Below, piece by piece: positions 24,829 to 34,435 of a stretch of DNA of 63,326 nt (position 1 is the stretch's first letter; each line of letters opens with the position of its first letter). The notes beneath the pieces were generated by a model, which saw only the letters and a list, made by a program, of their open reading frames with translations, was not told where the DNA came from and ran no database searches. The stretch spans positions 1 to 63,326 of the forward strand of contig NZ_BARG01000008.1 in the NCBI RefSeq assembly GCF_000376565.1, in the 5' to 3' direction. The DNA is from Streptomyces hokutonensis (GTDB lineage: Bacteria > Actinomycetota > Actinomycetes > Streptomycetales > Streptomycetaceae). Position numbers and translations under genes: made by a program.

Positions 24829-26037
24829 TTACGGCACGATCTTCAGCAGCTTGTTCGGCGAACCGGTGCCCGCGCTGGTCACGACATTCGAGGTGGCGCC
24901 GTTCACCAGGGCCGTGGCGACCTGGGCCGGAGTGGACGAGGTGTGGCCCGCGAGATAGACGGCGGCTGCGCCCGCCACGTGCGGGGTCGCCATCGAGGTG
25001 CCGGACAGGGTCGCGGTGGCGGTGTCACTCGTGTTGTAGCCCGCCAGGATCGACGAGCCGGGCGCGAAGATGTCCAGCACCGAACCGTAGTTGGAGTAAC
25101 TGGCCTTGGCGTCCGTGCTGGTGGTCGCGCCGACCGTGATCGCGGTGGCGACCCGGGCGGGCGAGTACGAGGAGGCGTTGGCGCTGCTGTTGCCCGCCGC
25201 GATGGCGTAAGTCACGCCGCTGGATATGGAGTTGGCGACCGCGGTGTCGAGCGTGGTCGAAGCGCCGCCGCCGAGCGACATGTTGGCGACCGCCGGCGTG
25301 GTGTGGTTCGAGGTCACCCAGTCGATGCCCGCGATCACACCGGCCGTCGTACCCGAGCCGCTGTTGTCGAGCACCCGGACCGCCACGATGTTCGCCTTCT
25401 TGGCGACGCCGTACGTCGAGCCCGCGATGGTCGTGGCCACATGGGTGCCGTGGCCGTTGCCGTCGGAGGCGGTGGTGTCGCCGTCGACCGCGTCGTAGCC
25501 GTAGGAGGCACGGCCGCTGATCTGGGTGTGGGTGATCCGCACGCCGGTGTCGATGACGTACACGGTCACCCCGCTGCCCGCGCTGTCCGGGTAGGTGTAC
25601 GTCCCCGAGAGCGGCAGCGCGGCCTGGTCGATGCGGTCCAGGCCCCAGGGCGCGCTGGACTGCGTGGTGTCGGTCAGGTGGACGCGCTGGTTCTGCTCCA
25701 CCGCGGCGACGGCCGGGTCGGCGGCGAGTCTCGCGGCCTCGGTCGCGGAGAGGCTGGCCGTGTAGCCGTTCAGTACGGTGCCGAACGTCTTCGTGACCGT
25801 GCCGCCGTACTCCTTGACCAGGCCCTTGCCCGCGGCCGAGGACGCCTTGAGGCCGGCGCTCTTCTTGAGGGTGACGATGTAGCTGCCGTCGACGGCTGTG
25901 GGGGAGCCGGCGGCCAGGACGGTGCCCGTGGCCGGGGCGGCCTGGGCGGGGAGTGCGGTGAGCCCGCCGACGAGGGCGGCGGTGGCGGCGCCGGTCATCG
26001 CGGCGAGCCGGAGCTTCTTGCTACGCAGGAGTGCCAT
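24829..26037 (-). CDS. Secreted S8 family peptidase (subtilase) with I9 pro-domain
   Basis: 402 aa. ATG ([20 protein letters not shown]) has GAGGAGG upstream. The signal peptide ends near AQAAPA (residue 35). An inhibitor-I9 pro-domain (~50-122, YIVTLKKS to VHLTDT) chaperones folding. The catalytic domain has Asp163 (YVIDTG), His196 ([10 protein letters not shown]), oxyanion Asn283 (AAGNSS) and Ser348 ([12 protein letters not shown]), as in proteinase K-type enzymes. No C-terminal extra domain. It is extracellular and monocistronic, divergent from the GDSL esterase across a 287-bp promoter region. Confidence 0.95.
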   Translation of the reverse strand: MALLRSKKLRLAAMTGAATAALVGGLTALPAQAAPATGTVLAAGSPTAVDGSYIVTLKKSAGLKASSAAGKGLVKEYGGTVTKTFGTVLNGYTASLSATEAARLAADPAVAAVEQNQRVHLTDTTQSSAPWGLDRIDQAALPLSGTYTYPDSAGSGVTVYVIDTGVRITHTQISGRASYGYDAVDGDTTASDGNGHGTHVATTIAGSTYGVAKKANIVAVRVLDNSGSGTTAGVIAGIDWVTSNHTTPAVANMSLGGGASTTLDTAVANSISSGVTYAIAAGNSSANASSYSPARVATAITVGATTSTDAKASYSNYGSVLDIFAPGSSILAGYNTSDTATATLSGTSMATPHVAGAAAVYLAGHTSSTPAQVATALVNGATSNVVTSAGTGSPNKLLKIVP

Positions 26038-26324
26038 TACGAGGGAGTCCTCCTCCAGGCGGCGCGCGCCCGGGTCGGCGCGCGACTGTGTGGGGGTGCG
26101 CACGCCGTCGCGCGCACAACCATGGAGCGTTGCGTTCCGCACCAAGGCTGAGTAAAGCGTGGGTCATGTACCGGTGTGGTTCAAGGGAGTTGACGGCCTG
26201 TCACAGAGCTGTCATGAACACGCAATCAATGACCCCGGCGGCCTCTTCATTGGCATGGACACTTCCCGGCAATGCGCCTGGTTGGTACGACAGTTGTGGC
26301 AGAGATCCTGCTAAGGGAGGTTCC

Positions 26325-27131
26325 ATGAGACGTTCCCGATTTACGGCATACGTGACCTCGCTCCTCCTCGCCGCCGGACTCGCCCTCACCGGGGCGATGA
26401 CGGCGCAGGCGTCCCAACTCGCCGCCACCGGCGGCTATGTGGCCCTCGGCGACTCCTACTCCTCGGGCGTCGGCGCGGGCAGCTACCTCAGCTCAAGCGG
26501 CTCCTGCGATCGCAGCACCAAGGCCTACCCCTACCTCTGGGCGGCCGCCCACTCACCCTCGACGTTCGACTTCACCGCTTGCTCCGGCGCCCGAACGGGT
26601 GATGTTCTGGCGAGTCAACTCGGCCCGCTCACCTCGGCCACGTCCCTCGTCTCGATCTCCATCGGAGGCAATGACGCCGGCTTCGCCGACGTCATGACGA
26701 CCTGTGTCCTGCAGTCCGACAGCTCCTGCCTGACCCGGATCGCCACCGCGAAGGCGTACGTCGACTCGACGCTCCCCGCCCAACTCGACAAGGTCTACTC
26801 GGCGATCAGCGCCAAGGCCCCCGCCGCGCACGTGGTCGTGCTCGGCTACCCGCGCTTCTACAAGCTCGGCACCACCTGCCTCGGCCTCTCCGCGACCAAG
26901 CGCAGCGCCATCAACGGCGCGGCCGACTACCTCGACGCCGCCCTCGCCAAGCGCGCCGCCGACCACGGCTTCACCTTCGGCGACGTACGCACCACGTTCA
27001 CCGGCCACGAGATCTGCTCAGGCAGCTCCTGGCTGCACAGCCTCAACCTGCTGAGCATCACCGAGTCGTACCACCCGACCGCGGCCGGCCAGTCCGGCGG
27101 CTACCTGCCCGTGTTCACCAGTGCCGCCTGA
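26325..27131 (+). CDS. Secreted SGNH/GDSL esterase-lipase
   Basis: 268 aa. The ATG follows AAGGGAGG; the signal peptide ends near AQAS (residue 30). Block I is GDSYSSGVG with Ser44; GGN block III is SIGGNDAGF; the catalytic His250 is in ESYHPTAAGQ. Cysteines in pairs (CDRS, CSGA, CVLQ-CLT, CLGL, CSGS) fit the three disulfides of the Streptomyces GDSL lipase family. It hydrolyses short- to long-chain esters outside the cell. A possible promoter is TTGACG (26189) with TCATGA 16 bp downstream. Confidence 0.93.
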   Translation: MRRSRFTAYVTSLLLAAGLALTGAMTAQASQLAATGGYVALGDSYSSGVGAGSYLSSSGSCDRSTKAYPYLWAAAHSPSTFDFTACSGARTGDVLASQLGPLTSATSLVSISIGGNDAGFADVMTTCVLQSDSSCLTRIATAKAYVDSTLPAQLDKVYSAISAKAPAAHVVVLGYPRFYKLGTTCLGLSATKRSAINGAADYLDAALAKRAADHGFTFGDVRTTFTGHEICSGSSWLHSLNLLSITESYHPTAAGQSGGYLPVFTSAA

Positions 27132-27135
27132 CGGC

Positions 27136-28752
27136 TCACCCGTCAGAAGGTGACGCGGAGTCCGACGCGGAGGCCCCGTCCGACGGGGTCTCCGTCAGGC
27201 AAGTCACCGAGAACGGAACGGAGTTGGACGTCGTCTTCACGGGCGTGCGGACCTCGACACTGATCTCGTTCCTGAACGTCCCGCTGTTCGAGTACGTCGT
27301 CAGGAACACCCGGTCCTGCTTGGTCTTCCCGCCGCCCGCCGGGAACGAGAGCGTCTTCCAGCCGGGGTCCGAGACCGAACCGCTCTTCAGCACCCACCGG
27401 TAGGACACCTCCGCGGGCAGCTTCCCCACCGTGAAACTCGCCGTGAAGGTCGGCGCGTTCGTGTTCGACGGCGGACAGCTCCCGGAGTAGTCGGTGTTGG
27501 CGCCCGCCACGGACACCTGCACCGACTGCGGCGCCGACGAGGACTTGCTCGCGCTCGGACTCGGCGTCTCGCTGGCGGCCGTGGTCTCGCTGCTCGCGCT
27601 GGGCGAAGTCCCGTCCGAGGGCTGGCTCTTGGGGGTGCTGGTGCCCTTGCCCGCGTTGGCGTCGTTCCCGTTGTCCCGGTTCAGCAGCGCGTACGTCAGT
27701 CCACCGATCGCCAGGGCCAGCGCGATCACACCCGCGACGATCACGACGGCCGCCCGCCGGTTGCCGTGCGGTTCGTCCGCCGCCGTCGGCGTCGAGTAGG
27801 AGGTGGGCGGCGGCCCGAAGCCCTGCGGGGGTGTCCGTGAGTCCTGCTGCCCGTAGGCGTCCTGCGGGGAGCCCGCCATCGTCGGCGTGTACGGCGTCGT
27901 GGGCGCGGTGGCCGCGCGAGGAGTACCGCCCGCCGCGACCAACCGCAGGTCCCGCTCCGCCTGTTCGGCCGTCAGCCGCTCGGCCGGATCCTTGCGCAGC
28001 AGCCCTTCGATCACCGGGGTGAGCGGTCCCGCCCGGTGCGGCGTCGGCAACTCCTCGTCGACGATCGCGCGCAGCGTGCTCAGCGGGGTGTTCTGGCGGA
28101 ACGGCGAACTGCCCTCGACCGCCGCGTACAACAGCACACCCAGCGCCCACAGATCGGACTCGGGCCCGGGCGTACGGCCCAACGCCCGCTCCGGAGCGAG
28201 GAATTCGGGCGAACCGATGACCTCACCGGTCATGGTGAGCGCCGAACTGCCCTCGACCATCGCGATACCGAAGTCCGTCAGCACCACCCGGCCGTCGTTC
28301 GACATCAGCACATTGGCCGGTTTCACATCGCGGTGCAGCACCCCGGCGTCGTGCGCGGCCCGCAGCGCGGCGAGCACCTCGGCACCGATGTGCGCGGCCC
28401 GCTGCGGTGTCAACGGGCCCTCGGCGTCCAGGAGATCGGCCAGGGACACGCCCCGCACCAGCTCCATGACGATCCAGGGGCGGCCGTCCTCCATTGCCAC
28501 GTCGTACACCGTCACCACATTGCGGTTGGCGACCCGGGCCGCCGCCCACGCCTCGCGCTCCAGCCGGGCGTACATCCGCTCCACGTCACCGGAGGCCAGT
28601 CCGGCCGGCGCGCGCACCTCCTTGACGGCGACCTCGCGCTGCAACACCTCGTCGCGGGCCCGCCACACCGTTCCCATACCGCCCTCACCGAGGGGGGACA
28701 GGAGCCGGTAGCGGCCCGCGATCACACGTTCAGTGCCCGGTTCTTCGGGCAT
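27136..28752 (-). CDS. Transmembrane Ser/Thr protein kinase (Hanks-type)
   Basis: 538 aa. ATG is MPEEPGTERV. The kinase domain (~15-275) has the Gly loop GEGGMGTV, Lys44 (VAVKEV), HRDVKPANV with catalytic Asp142, DFG at 160-162 and APERA. A Pro/Thr/Gln-rich juxtamembrane linker leads to one TM (~334-356) and an extracellular Ser/Thr-rich stalk plus a small domain (SYRWVLKSGSVSDPGW, QVSVAGANTDYSGSC). No PASTA repeats, so it is not PknB. It converges with the GDSL gene with 4 bp between stops. Substrates unknown. Confidence 0.94.
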   Translation of the reverse strand: MPEEPGTERVIAGRYRLLSPLGEGGMGTVWRARDEVLQREVAVKEVRAPAGLASGDVERMYARLEREAWAAARVANRNVVTVYDVAMEDGRPWIVMELVRGVSLADLLDAEGPLTPQRAAHIGAEVLAALRAAHDAGVLHRDVKPANVLMSNDGRVVLTDFGIAMVEGSSALTMTGEVIGSPEFLAPERALGRTPGPESDLWALGVLLYAAVEGSSPFRQNTPLSTLRAIVDEELPTPHRAGPLTPVIEGLLRKDPAERLTAEQAERDLRLVAAGGTPRAATAPTTPYTPTMAGSPQDAYGQQDSRTPPQGFGPPPTSYSTPTAADEPHGNRRAAVVIVAGVIALALAIGGLTYALLNRDNGNDANAGKGTSTPKSQPSDGTSPSASSETTAASETPSPSASKSSSAPQSVQVSVAGANTDYSGSCPPSNTNAPTFTASFTVGKLPAEVSYRWVLKSGSVSDPGWKTLSFPAGGGKTKQDRVFLTTYSNSGTFRNEISVEVRTPVKTTSNSVPFSVTCLTETPSDGASASDSASPSDG

Positions 28753-28797
28753 GGGCGCTCCCCATTCGCATCCGGGCCAATCCTCCACAAACGTAGC

Positions 28798-30495
28798 TCA
28801 GCCGAGTGCGGATGCCGCCCCCTTGAGCACCAAACCCACCCCAAGGGCCACGACGACGAACGCCGATGCCAACGGCAGGGTCCGGCGGACCAGGACTGCC
28901 ATGGGGCTGGTGGTCCAGCGGGGGCGCCGGTCCAGCACCCGGTTCATCCCTGTACCCAGCTTGACGACCGCGAATCCGGCGGCCGTGAGGGTGAGGGCGA
29001 GCCCGACGCCGTACGCGACGACCAGCAGCAGCCCGAACCAGGCCTGGCCGAGCGCCGCGGCCCCCACGAGGACGACCACGGCGGACGGGCTCGGCACCAG
29101 CCCGCCGGCGAAGCCGAGCAGGATCGTGCCGCGCAGGGTGGGAGCGGTGGAATGGGTGTGCGTGAAGCCGCCGTGCGTGTGTTCCACGGCGTGGTCGTGG
29201 TCGTGCGTGTGGCCGTGGTCGTGCTCATGGGGGTGGGGGTGTTCGTGGCCGTGATCGTGACCGTGGGAATGGTCGTCGTCGTGGCTGTGGGGGTGCGGGT
29301 GGGCCTCGGTGAGCGTGTGCGTGGCACCGGCTTCGGTGTGCGCGGACGCGAGGACCAGCGAGCGCTGGGGGGACTTGGCGGTCTCGTGACTGTGATCGTG
29401 ACCGTGGGGATGGGGGTGCGGGTGCTCGTGTGAAGTGGCCTGTGGGCGTGGGCGGTTGCGCCAGGCGCGGCGGAGGAGGTTGCCGCCCGCGAAGAGGACC
29501 AGGACGCCGCTCGCGATGCCCAGCCAGGCGATCACCGAGGGCGTCGCTGCCGATCCGGCCGTGACCAGCAGGCCCAGGGCGATCACGCCGAGGGTGTGGG
29601 TGACCGTGACCGAGGCGGCGAGCGGGAGCACGTCCTTGAGACGGGCGCGACCGCCCCGGGCCGCCGCCGTGGCCGCCATCAGCGTCTTGCCGTGACCGGG
29701 GGCGAGCGCGTGCATCGCGCCCAGGGCGATCGCGATGAGCAGGGACAGGGCCGCGAAGCCGACACTGAGGTGGTGGCGGGCGACCATGTTGGTCAAGGCC
29801 TCCGTCCAACGGTCCACGCCGCGCGGCAGGATGTTGGACGCGGTCGAGTCCGCCTGCGACTGGTCGTCGTCGGTGAGGGCCGGGCCGCCGGGACGCGCGC
29901 GCAGCGACGCCTTCGTGATGTCGGCCGGTGAGGAGAGCAAGTCCTTGGGATAGCTGGTCAGTTCGTGCGAAACCGACTTCTTCGGTACGTCCGTGCCGGT
30001 GAGCGTCATCCGGTCGGCGCGCGCGGTGATCTCCCGCCAGCCGGGCCCGGTGGTCAGGCCCGCGCTGTGGAAGCCCAGGGCGACCGTGCTGCCCTTGGGG
30101 AGCGGCGCCGTCGAACTGCACTCCAGCCGCAGGGTGTTGAGCCCTGCCTGCCCGGGCCGCAGCCGTGCGGTGCTGGTGCCGGGCGTGAGCGCGACCGAAC
30201 GTCCGTCGACGGTGACCTTGCTGCCCTCGGCGGCCTTGTCGCACCGCTCCCGGGCCCACTCGGTCATGCCGAGCCGCTTGATGTCCGGCTTGGCCTGGGT
30301 CGCCGGGATCTCCGCGAGGTCCTCGATGTGCGTGACGCGCAGGACGCCCGGGGCGACGACGAGACCGTCGTAGCGGTTGACCGTGAAGTTGCCCAGCGGG
30401 TGCGCGCTCGCTGTCGCCGTGGGGACGAGCAGGAGTGCGCCGGCGGCCGTGAGGACCGCCGCGGTGGACGCCAACAGGCGGCGGACGGGCCTCAC
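28798..30495 (-). CDS. NicO/RcnA-type transporter with His-rich loop
   Basis: 565 aa. The GTG start overlaps the TPR gene stop (GTGA). A signal-like N-terminus is followed by an extracytoplasmic domain (HPLGNFTVNRYDGLVV, ~30-265). Then come about six TM helices with GAMHALAPGHGKTLMAATAAARGG, the signature of NicO/RcnA/HoxN-like metal permeases, and GLVPSPSAVVVLVGA. A cytoplasmic loop between the two TM halves holds about 32 His residues (PHPHPHGHDHSH, DHDHGHTHDHDH). Family members export or import Ni2+/Co2+; direction and metal here are not decided. It is the last gene after DUF4331 and TPR. Confidence 0.85.
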   Translation of the reverse strand: MRPVRRLLASTAAVLTAAGALLLVPTATASAHPLGNFTVNRYDGLVVAPGVLRVTHIEDLAEIPATQAKPDIKRLGMTEWARERCDKAAEGSKVTVDGRSVALTPGTSTARLRPGQAGLNTLRLECSSTAPLPKGSTVALGFHSAGLTTGPGWREITARADRMTLTGTDVPKKSVSHELTSYPKDLLSSPADITKASLRARPGGPALTDDDQSQADSTASNILPRGVDRWTEALTNMVARHHLSVGFAALSLLIAIALGAMHALAPGHGKTLMAATAAARGGRARLKDVLPLAASVTVTHTLGVIALGLLVTAGSAATPSVIAWLGIASGVLVLFAGGNLLRRAWRNRPRPQATSHEHPHPHPHGHDHSHETAKSPQRSLVLASAHTEAGATHTLTEAHPHPHSHDDDHSHGHDHGHEHPHPHEHDHGHTHDHDHAVEHTHGGFTHTHSTAPTLRGTILLGFAGGLVPSPSAVVVLVGAAALGQAWFGLLLVVAYGVGLALTLTAAGFAVVKLGTGMNRVLDRRPRWTTSPMAVLVRRTLPLASAFVVVALGVGLVLKGAASALG

Positions 30496-32630
30496 TTGGT
30501 CGCCTCCAGCGCCTTGCGGGCCTTGCTCGCACCCAGCGGCGAGAAGCCCGGGTTGAGCTTCAGGGCCTTGGCGAGGTGGGCGCGGCCGTCCGCCTTGTGG
30601 CCGGTCGCGAGCTCGATCATGCCGAGGTGGTAGATGAACGAGGCGTTGTGGTAGCCGGTGGCCGTGGCCTGACGGGCGTACTGAAGAGCCTCTGCGTCGC
30701 GGCCGTTGACGTGCAGGGCCCAGGCCAGGGCGTCCGCCGTGTGCACGGTGTGCCGGCGGGCCCACTCGGCGCGGGCGGCCTTCAGGGCCGACTTGATGTC
30801 GCCGTGGTCGGCGGCGGCGAGCGCGGTGTCGAGGTCGGCGTTGACGCCGTTGGCGCGGGCCAGGGCGATCCAGGCGTCGACGAGGGCGTACTGGTCGTCG
30901 GCCTTCGCCTTGTCGCCCGCGGCGCCCCGGCTCTCGTACAACTCGCCGAGTTCCACGAGGGGTTGGGGCAGCGGGTAGCGGGAGACGACCAGCTCCAGGC
31001 CCTTGATGGCGTCGGCGTGGTCACCCAGGGCGGCCTGGGCGCGGGCGCGGCCCTCCAGGGCGGGGAGGTAGTTCTCGTCGGCGGCGAGCGCGCGGCCGTA
31101 GTAGTCCAGCGCGGTCTTGTAGTCGCCCTGGTTCCAGGCGAGTTGACCGAGCGTGCCGGCCACGTACGAGATGTCGCCCGGTGAGGTGGCGGCGGCGAGC
31201 GCCTGCTCCAGCACGGTGCGGGCCGTCTTGACGTCGCCGCGCAGCTCGTGGACGTAGGCGTAGCGGGTGAACACCGGGACGCCGGGCTTGCGGGCGTCGG
31301 CCAGGTCGGCGGCCTTCGACGCCTCGTCGTAGCGGCCGAGTTCGACGAGCGCGTCGATACGGGAGCACAGTGCGCGCTCGCTGTACGGGTTCTCCTTGAG
31401 GACCTTGTCCGCGTAGGTGAGGGCCTCCGCGAACTCGTGCCGGGCGGCGGCGAGCGCGGCCCGTCCCTCCAGGGCGTTCTCGTTGTCCGGCGAGATCTTC
31501 AGCGACCGCGTGAAGGCGGCCTGCGCCTGCGGGTACCGGGAGGGGTCGCCCTTGGTCCTGGCCTGCTCCACATAGGCCAGTCCGAGCGTCGCCCACCCGT
31601 CGAAGTCCTTGGGCTGGCCCCGGAGATGGGCCTGTAGCGCGGCGATGCTCGCGTCCAGGCTCCCGCTGGCCAGCAGGTCCGGCGACACGGCGCTGGAGAC
31701 GTTCGTGACTCCGGTGGCACCGCTGTCCTTCGCCGCGCCGATCGCGATCGCCCCGGCGGTCATCGCCACGGCCAACAGAGCGGCGCAACCGGCGAGCTGA
31801 ACGACCCGCCAGCGACGGCCCGCGGCGCCCAACCGGCGTACGGCGGCGACGCGTTCATCGGCGACCACGTCATCCGGGGTGCCGAGGTGGGGGGCGTGAT
31901 CGTCGTGGTCGTGGTCGTGGTCGTGGTCGTGCGCGTGAGCGTGGTCGTGATCGTGGGAGTGAGGGTGCGGGTGGGGATGGGGGTGGGGGTAGTCGTGCCC
32001 AGGCGATGAGGCTGCGGCTTCGGTCGGTCCTGCTATGGGCTCGATCTCGGCCTCGGGCTCGATCTCGGGGTCGGCCTCGGCTTCAGGGGCGGTCGTGGCC
32101 TCGGCGCCGGCCCCGACTTTGGAGTCGGCCCCGGCTTCGGAACTGGCCTCGTAGCCTTCGTCGTCGGCCTCGACTTCGGAACTGGCCTTGACCTGCCCGG
32201 AGTTGGCCCTGGCGTTGGAACTGGTCGCGTTGCCTTCGGAGTCGGCCTTGGCTTCGGAACTGGCCTTTACCTGCCCGGAGTTGGCCTTGGCGTCGGAACT
32301 GGTCGCGTCGCCCTCGGAGTCGGCCTTGGCTTCGGAACTGGGCTTGACCTGCCCGGAGTTGGCCTTGGCTTCGGAACTGGCCTCGGCTTCGCCGGAGTCG
32401 GCCTCGGCATCGACTTCGCAACGGACCTCGGCTTCGCCGGAGTCGGCATCGGCATCGGAACTGACCTCGGCTGCCTGGGAGTTGGCCTCGTGCTCAGGGT
32501 CGGTCCCGGCCTCGGCGTCGGTCTCGTCCTCCGCCCACACGCGTTCCCACTCGCGTTCCCGCTCCGCCGCCACCGGCGTCTTGCCGGGCTCGCCCTCCGT
32601 CGGCTTGTTGTCGTGCTCGCGCGGGGCCAT
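30492..32630 (-). CDS. His-rich, repeat-containing TPR membrane protein
   Basis: 712 aa from the ATG at 32630, which has GGAGGAACGG upstream. Residues ~1-205 are a disordered Glu/Ser/Ala/Asp region with a 26-residue tandem repeat (SGQVKASSEAKADSEG-type). A His/Asp/Pro stretch (PHPHPHPHSHDHDHAHAHD) precedes a TM helix (VVQLAGCAALLAVAMTAGAI). Outside the membrane are TPR motifs (ALTYADKVLKENPYSERALC, ALDYYGRALAADENYLPALEG, MIELATGHKADGRAHLAKAL). It overlaps the NicO gene by 4 bp. It may bind metal on the cytoplasmic side and scaffold partners outside (inference). Confidence 0.82.
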   Translation of the reverse strand: MAPREHDNKPTEGEPGKTPVAAEREREWERVWAEDETDAEAGTDPEHEANSQAAEVSSDADADSGEAEVRCEVDAEADSGEAEASSEAKANSGQVKPSSEAKADSEGDATSSDAKANSGQVKASSEAKADSEGNATSSNARANSGQVKASSEVEADDEGYEASSEAGADSKVGAGAEATTAPEAEADPEIEPEAEIEPIAGPTEAAASSPGHDYPHPHPHPHPHSHDHDHAHAHDHDHDHDHDDHAPHLGTPDDVVADERVAAVRRLGAAGRRWRVVQLAGCAALLAVAMTAGAIAIGAAKDSGATGVTNVSSAVSPDLLASGSLDASIAALQAHLRGQPKDFDGWATLGLAYVEQARTKGDPSRYPQAQAAFTRSLKISPDNENALEGRAALAAARHEFAEALTYADKVLKENPYSERALCSRIDALVELGRYDEASKAADLADARKPGVPVFTRYAYVHELRGDVKTARTVLEQALAAATSPGDISYVAGTLGQLAWNQGDYKTALDYYGRALAADENYLPALEGRARAQAALGDHADAIKGLELVVSRYPLPQPLVELGELYESRGAAGDKAKADDQYALVDAWIALARANGVNADLDTALAAADHGDIKSALKAARAEWARRHTVHTADALAWALHVNGRDAEALQYARQATATGYHNASFIYHLGMIELATGHKADGRAHLAKALKLNPGFSPLGASKARKALEATK
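32150..32480. repeat. 78-bp tandem repeat within the TPR gene
   Basis: The marker ACCTGCCCGGAGTTGGCC recurs at 32191, 32269 and 32347, an exact 78-bp period (26 codons), flanked by decayed copies. In-frame period means copy-number change keeps the frame. Confidence 0.85.
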
Positions 32631-32695
32631 GCCGTTCCTCCATCGCCTGGGGTGGTTCAACTGCCGTATTGCCGAGAGGTGTTGTCACGCAGGGG

Positions 32696-32741
32696 TGGCG
32701 CGGCCCGCACCGTGGGGGAAGAAGCTGTGCGGGCCGCGCCA
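32696..32741. terminator. Hairpin between DUF4331 and TPR genes
   Basis: 15-bp perfect stem (TGGCGCGGCCCGCAC and complement) with a 16-nt loop just after the DUF4331 stop. It may end or attenuate transcription into the TPR-NicO genes, letting DUF4331 be made in excess. Confidence 0.78.
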
Positions 32742-32752
32742 GTCAGTGGGAT

Positions 32753-34291
32753 TTAGTACGGGCGGTGGGTCATCCGGCGGCGCCACCACGCGACACCCGC
32801 GCCGATCAGCAGGACGCCGGCCACACCCGAGGCCGCCGACGCGGTGATCAGCATCATGTTGTTGCTGGAGGACGAGCCGGCCGGCTGGAGCGCGTCGCCC
32901 AGCTGGTTCTTGACGTCACTGCCGCTGCTCGTGCCCTTGGCGAGCGGACCGCGCGAACCCGAGGTCGGCTCGGCGACGTAGGGGAAGTACTTCTCGAAGC
33001 CCTTGTCGTTCTTGTCGACCGCGTCGCCCAAGTCGTTCTTGGAACCGACGAGTTCACCCTCCATGACCTGGAGCGCCTCGTCGATCACGTCGTCGGTGAG
33101 CCGACGCCCGTTCGGGAAGCCCGCGTTGTCGCCGTCCAGCACACCGAGCCGCTTGGGGTGCGCGGTCGGCGGGATCGACGTGTTGAGGCGCAGCATCTCC
33201 GACGGCTTGGTGTACGGCTGAAGGGTGTTGAGGTCCTTGACGCCCGTGAGGAACACGCTGACGAGGTCGTTGCGCGGCTCCTTCGGCGCCTTGATCTTGT
33301 AGATCGACTCGATCAGCTTCGGCAGTTCCGGGTTGGTCACGTTCTTCAGGAACTGCGCGTCGTCCTTGGGCTCGGACGCGTTGAACTTGTCCTTGTCCTT
33401 CTGCGGGTTGACGACCTCGTTGACCAGCGGGTTGCCCAGGCGCGAGACCTGCGTGTAGTAGCCCTTGGCGTTCTTGCGCTGGGTCGTCGAGTAGATGCCG
33501 ACGGTCGGGTGGTTCTTCGACTGGCGGATCAGGTCGTTGGGCACCTGGAGGGCGATCGTGTTGACGTTGTAGCCCTTGAGCGTGTCGTTGCCGACCTCGC
33601 TGAGGTTGCCGCCGTAGAGCAGGTCGAAGACGCGGAGGTCGGCGAAGAACGGGTCGTCGGCCTGACCGGCGAAGGTCGCGCCGCCGTTCGCCGTCTTGTA
33701 GATCGCCTGCGAACGCAGCTTGGCGTAGTCGGGCATCGACGCGTCGCCGACGTCCGAGGGCGCCGCCGGGATGTCGTCGGCGATCTTGGTCTTGTAGACC
33801 GCCTTGCCCTTCTTGAGCTTGATCAGCTCGACGTCGTAGGACTGCGTGACGTTGAGGTCGGGGTCGGTCAGGCTGGTGACCGCGCCCGTGTTGTACAGGA
33901 ACGTCTTCTTGTTCTTGATCTGGGTGTTGAAGGTGTAGCGGAAGATGAAGTCGTCCAGCGCGTCACCGTTGTTGTCGACGTGGATGTCGTACTGGGCGTC
34001 GTCCGCGAACTGGTAGAAGTTCGGGCCGCCGGCGGGCTCCTCGAACGGTATCCAGTTCGCCACGATCGTCGTGGTGTCCGGCTTGTCCGGGCTGACGAAC
34101 GCGTACAGGTCCGTGTTGTCGTACTGGGGGGTCCCCGAGATGAGGGGAGCCTCCCGGTGGGAGGAGGCCGAGGCCACTCCCGGTTCCAGCGCGGCCGTGC
34201 CCGCGGCAGCGAGCCCCCCGGCGGCCAGTGCGCCACATACGAGGGCCGCAAGCTTCTTGCGTCCCGCACCGCTCCTGGAGATAGGTGTCAT
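32753..34291 (-). CDS. DUF4331 surface protein
   Basis: 512 aa. ATG (MTPISRSGAGRKK) with GAGGACGG upstream. The signal peptide ends around ASAS (residue ~43), giving SHREAPLISGTPQYDNTDLYAF, the hallmark of DUF4331. The body is rich in conserved Asp, Asn and Gly (DIHVDNNGDALDDFIF). A Ser/Gly linker leads to a C-terminal TM (LITASAASGVAGVLLIGAGVAWW) and RRRMTHRPY, so it is membrane-anchored with the domain outside. Biochemical function unknown. First gene of a unit with the His-rich TPR and NicO genes; divergent from an ECF sigma gene. Confidence 0.9.
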   Translation of the reverse strand: MTPISRSGAGRKKLAALVCGALAAGGLAAAGTAALEPGVASASSHREAPLISGTPQYDNTDLYAFVSPDKPDTTTIVANWIPFEEPAGGPNFYQFADDAQYDIHVDNNGDALDDFIFRYTFNTQIKNKKTFLYNTGAVTSLTDPDLNVTQSYDVELIKLKKGKAVYKTKIADDIPAAPSDVGDASMPDYAKLRSQAIYKTANGGATFAGQADDPFFADLRVFDLLYGGNLSEVGNDTLKGYNVNTIALQVPNDLIRQSKNHPTVGIYSTTQRKNAKGYYTQVSRLGNPLVNEVVNPQKDKDKFNASEPKDDAQFLKNVTNPELPKLIESIYKIKAPKEPRNDLVSVFLTGVKDLNTLQPYTKPSEMLRLNTSIPPTAHPKRLGVLDGDNAGFPNGRRLTDDVIDEALQVMEGELVGSKNDLGDAVDKNDKGFEKYFPYVAEPTSGSRGPLAKGTSSGSDVKNQLGDALQPAGSSSSNNMMLITASAASGVAGVLLIGAGVAWWRRRMTHRPY

Positions 34292-34330
34292 GCCGTCCGT
34301 CCTCGTTGCCAACTTGCCTGACGCTCGGGG

Positions 34331-34357
34331 ATTCGGAGCTGGTGCCGGGCCGGATTG
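34331..34357 (-). promoter_or_regulatory. ECF-type promoter candidate for DUF4331
   Basis: On the minus strand: CAATCC, 15 bp, CCGAAT. The -10-like box is 40 bp from the ATG. It resembles the CCATCC / CCGAAT promoter reported for mycobacterial SigK (from memory) and mirrors the element in front of the sigma gene. Confidence 0.5.
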
Positions 34358-34366
34358 GTCGAACCT

Positions 34367-34379
34367 GAAAAGTTTTTTT
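34367..34379 (-). promoter_or_regulatory. A/T block upstream of DUF4331 (copy 2)
   Basis: Minus strand AAAAAAACTTTTC, identical over 13 bp to the block at 2818-2830. It lies 9 bp upstream of the CAATCC box and could act as an UP element or activator site. Confidence 0.5.
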
Positions 34380-34435
34380 GGCGGACTCCAATCCGGCCGC
34401 CCGTGACCCGCGTTTCAAGTCCGCTGATCCGTAAC

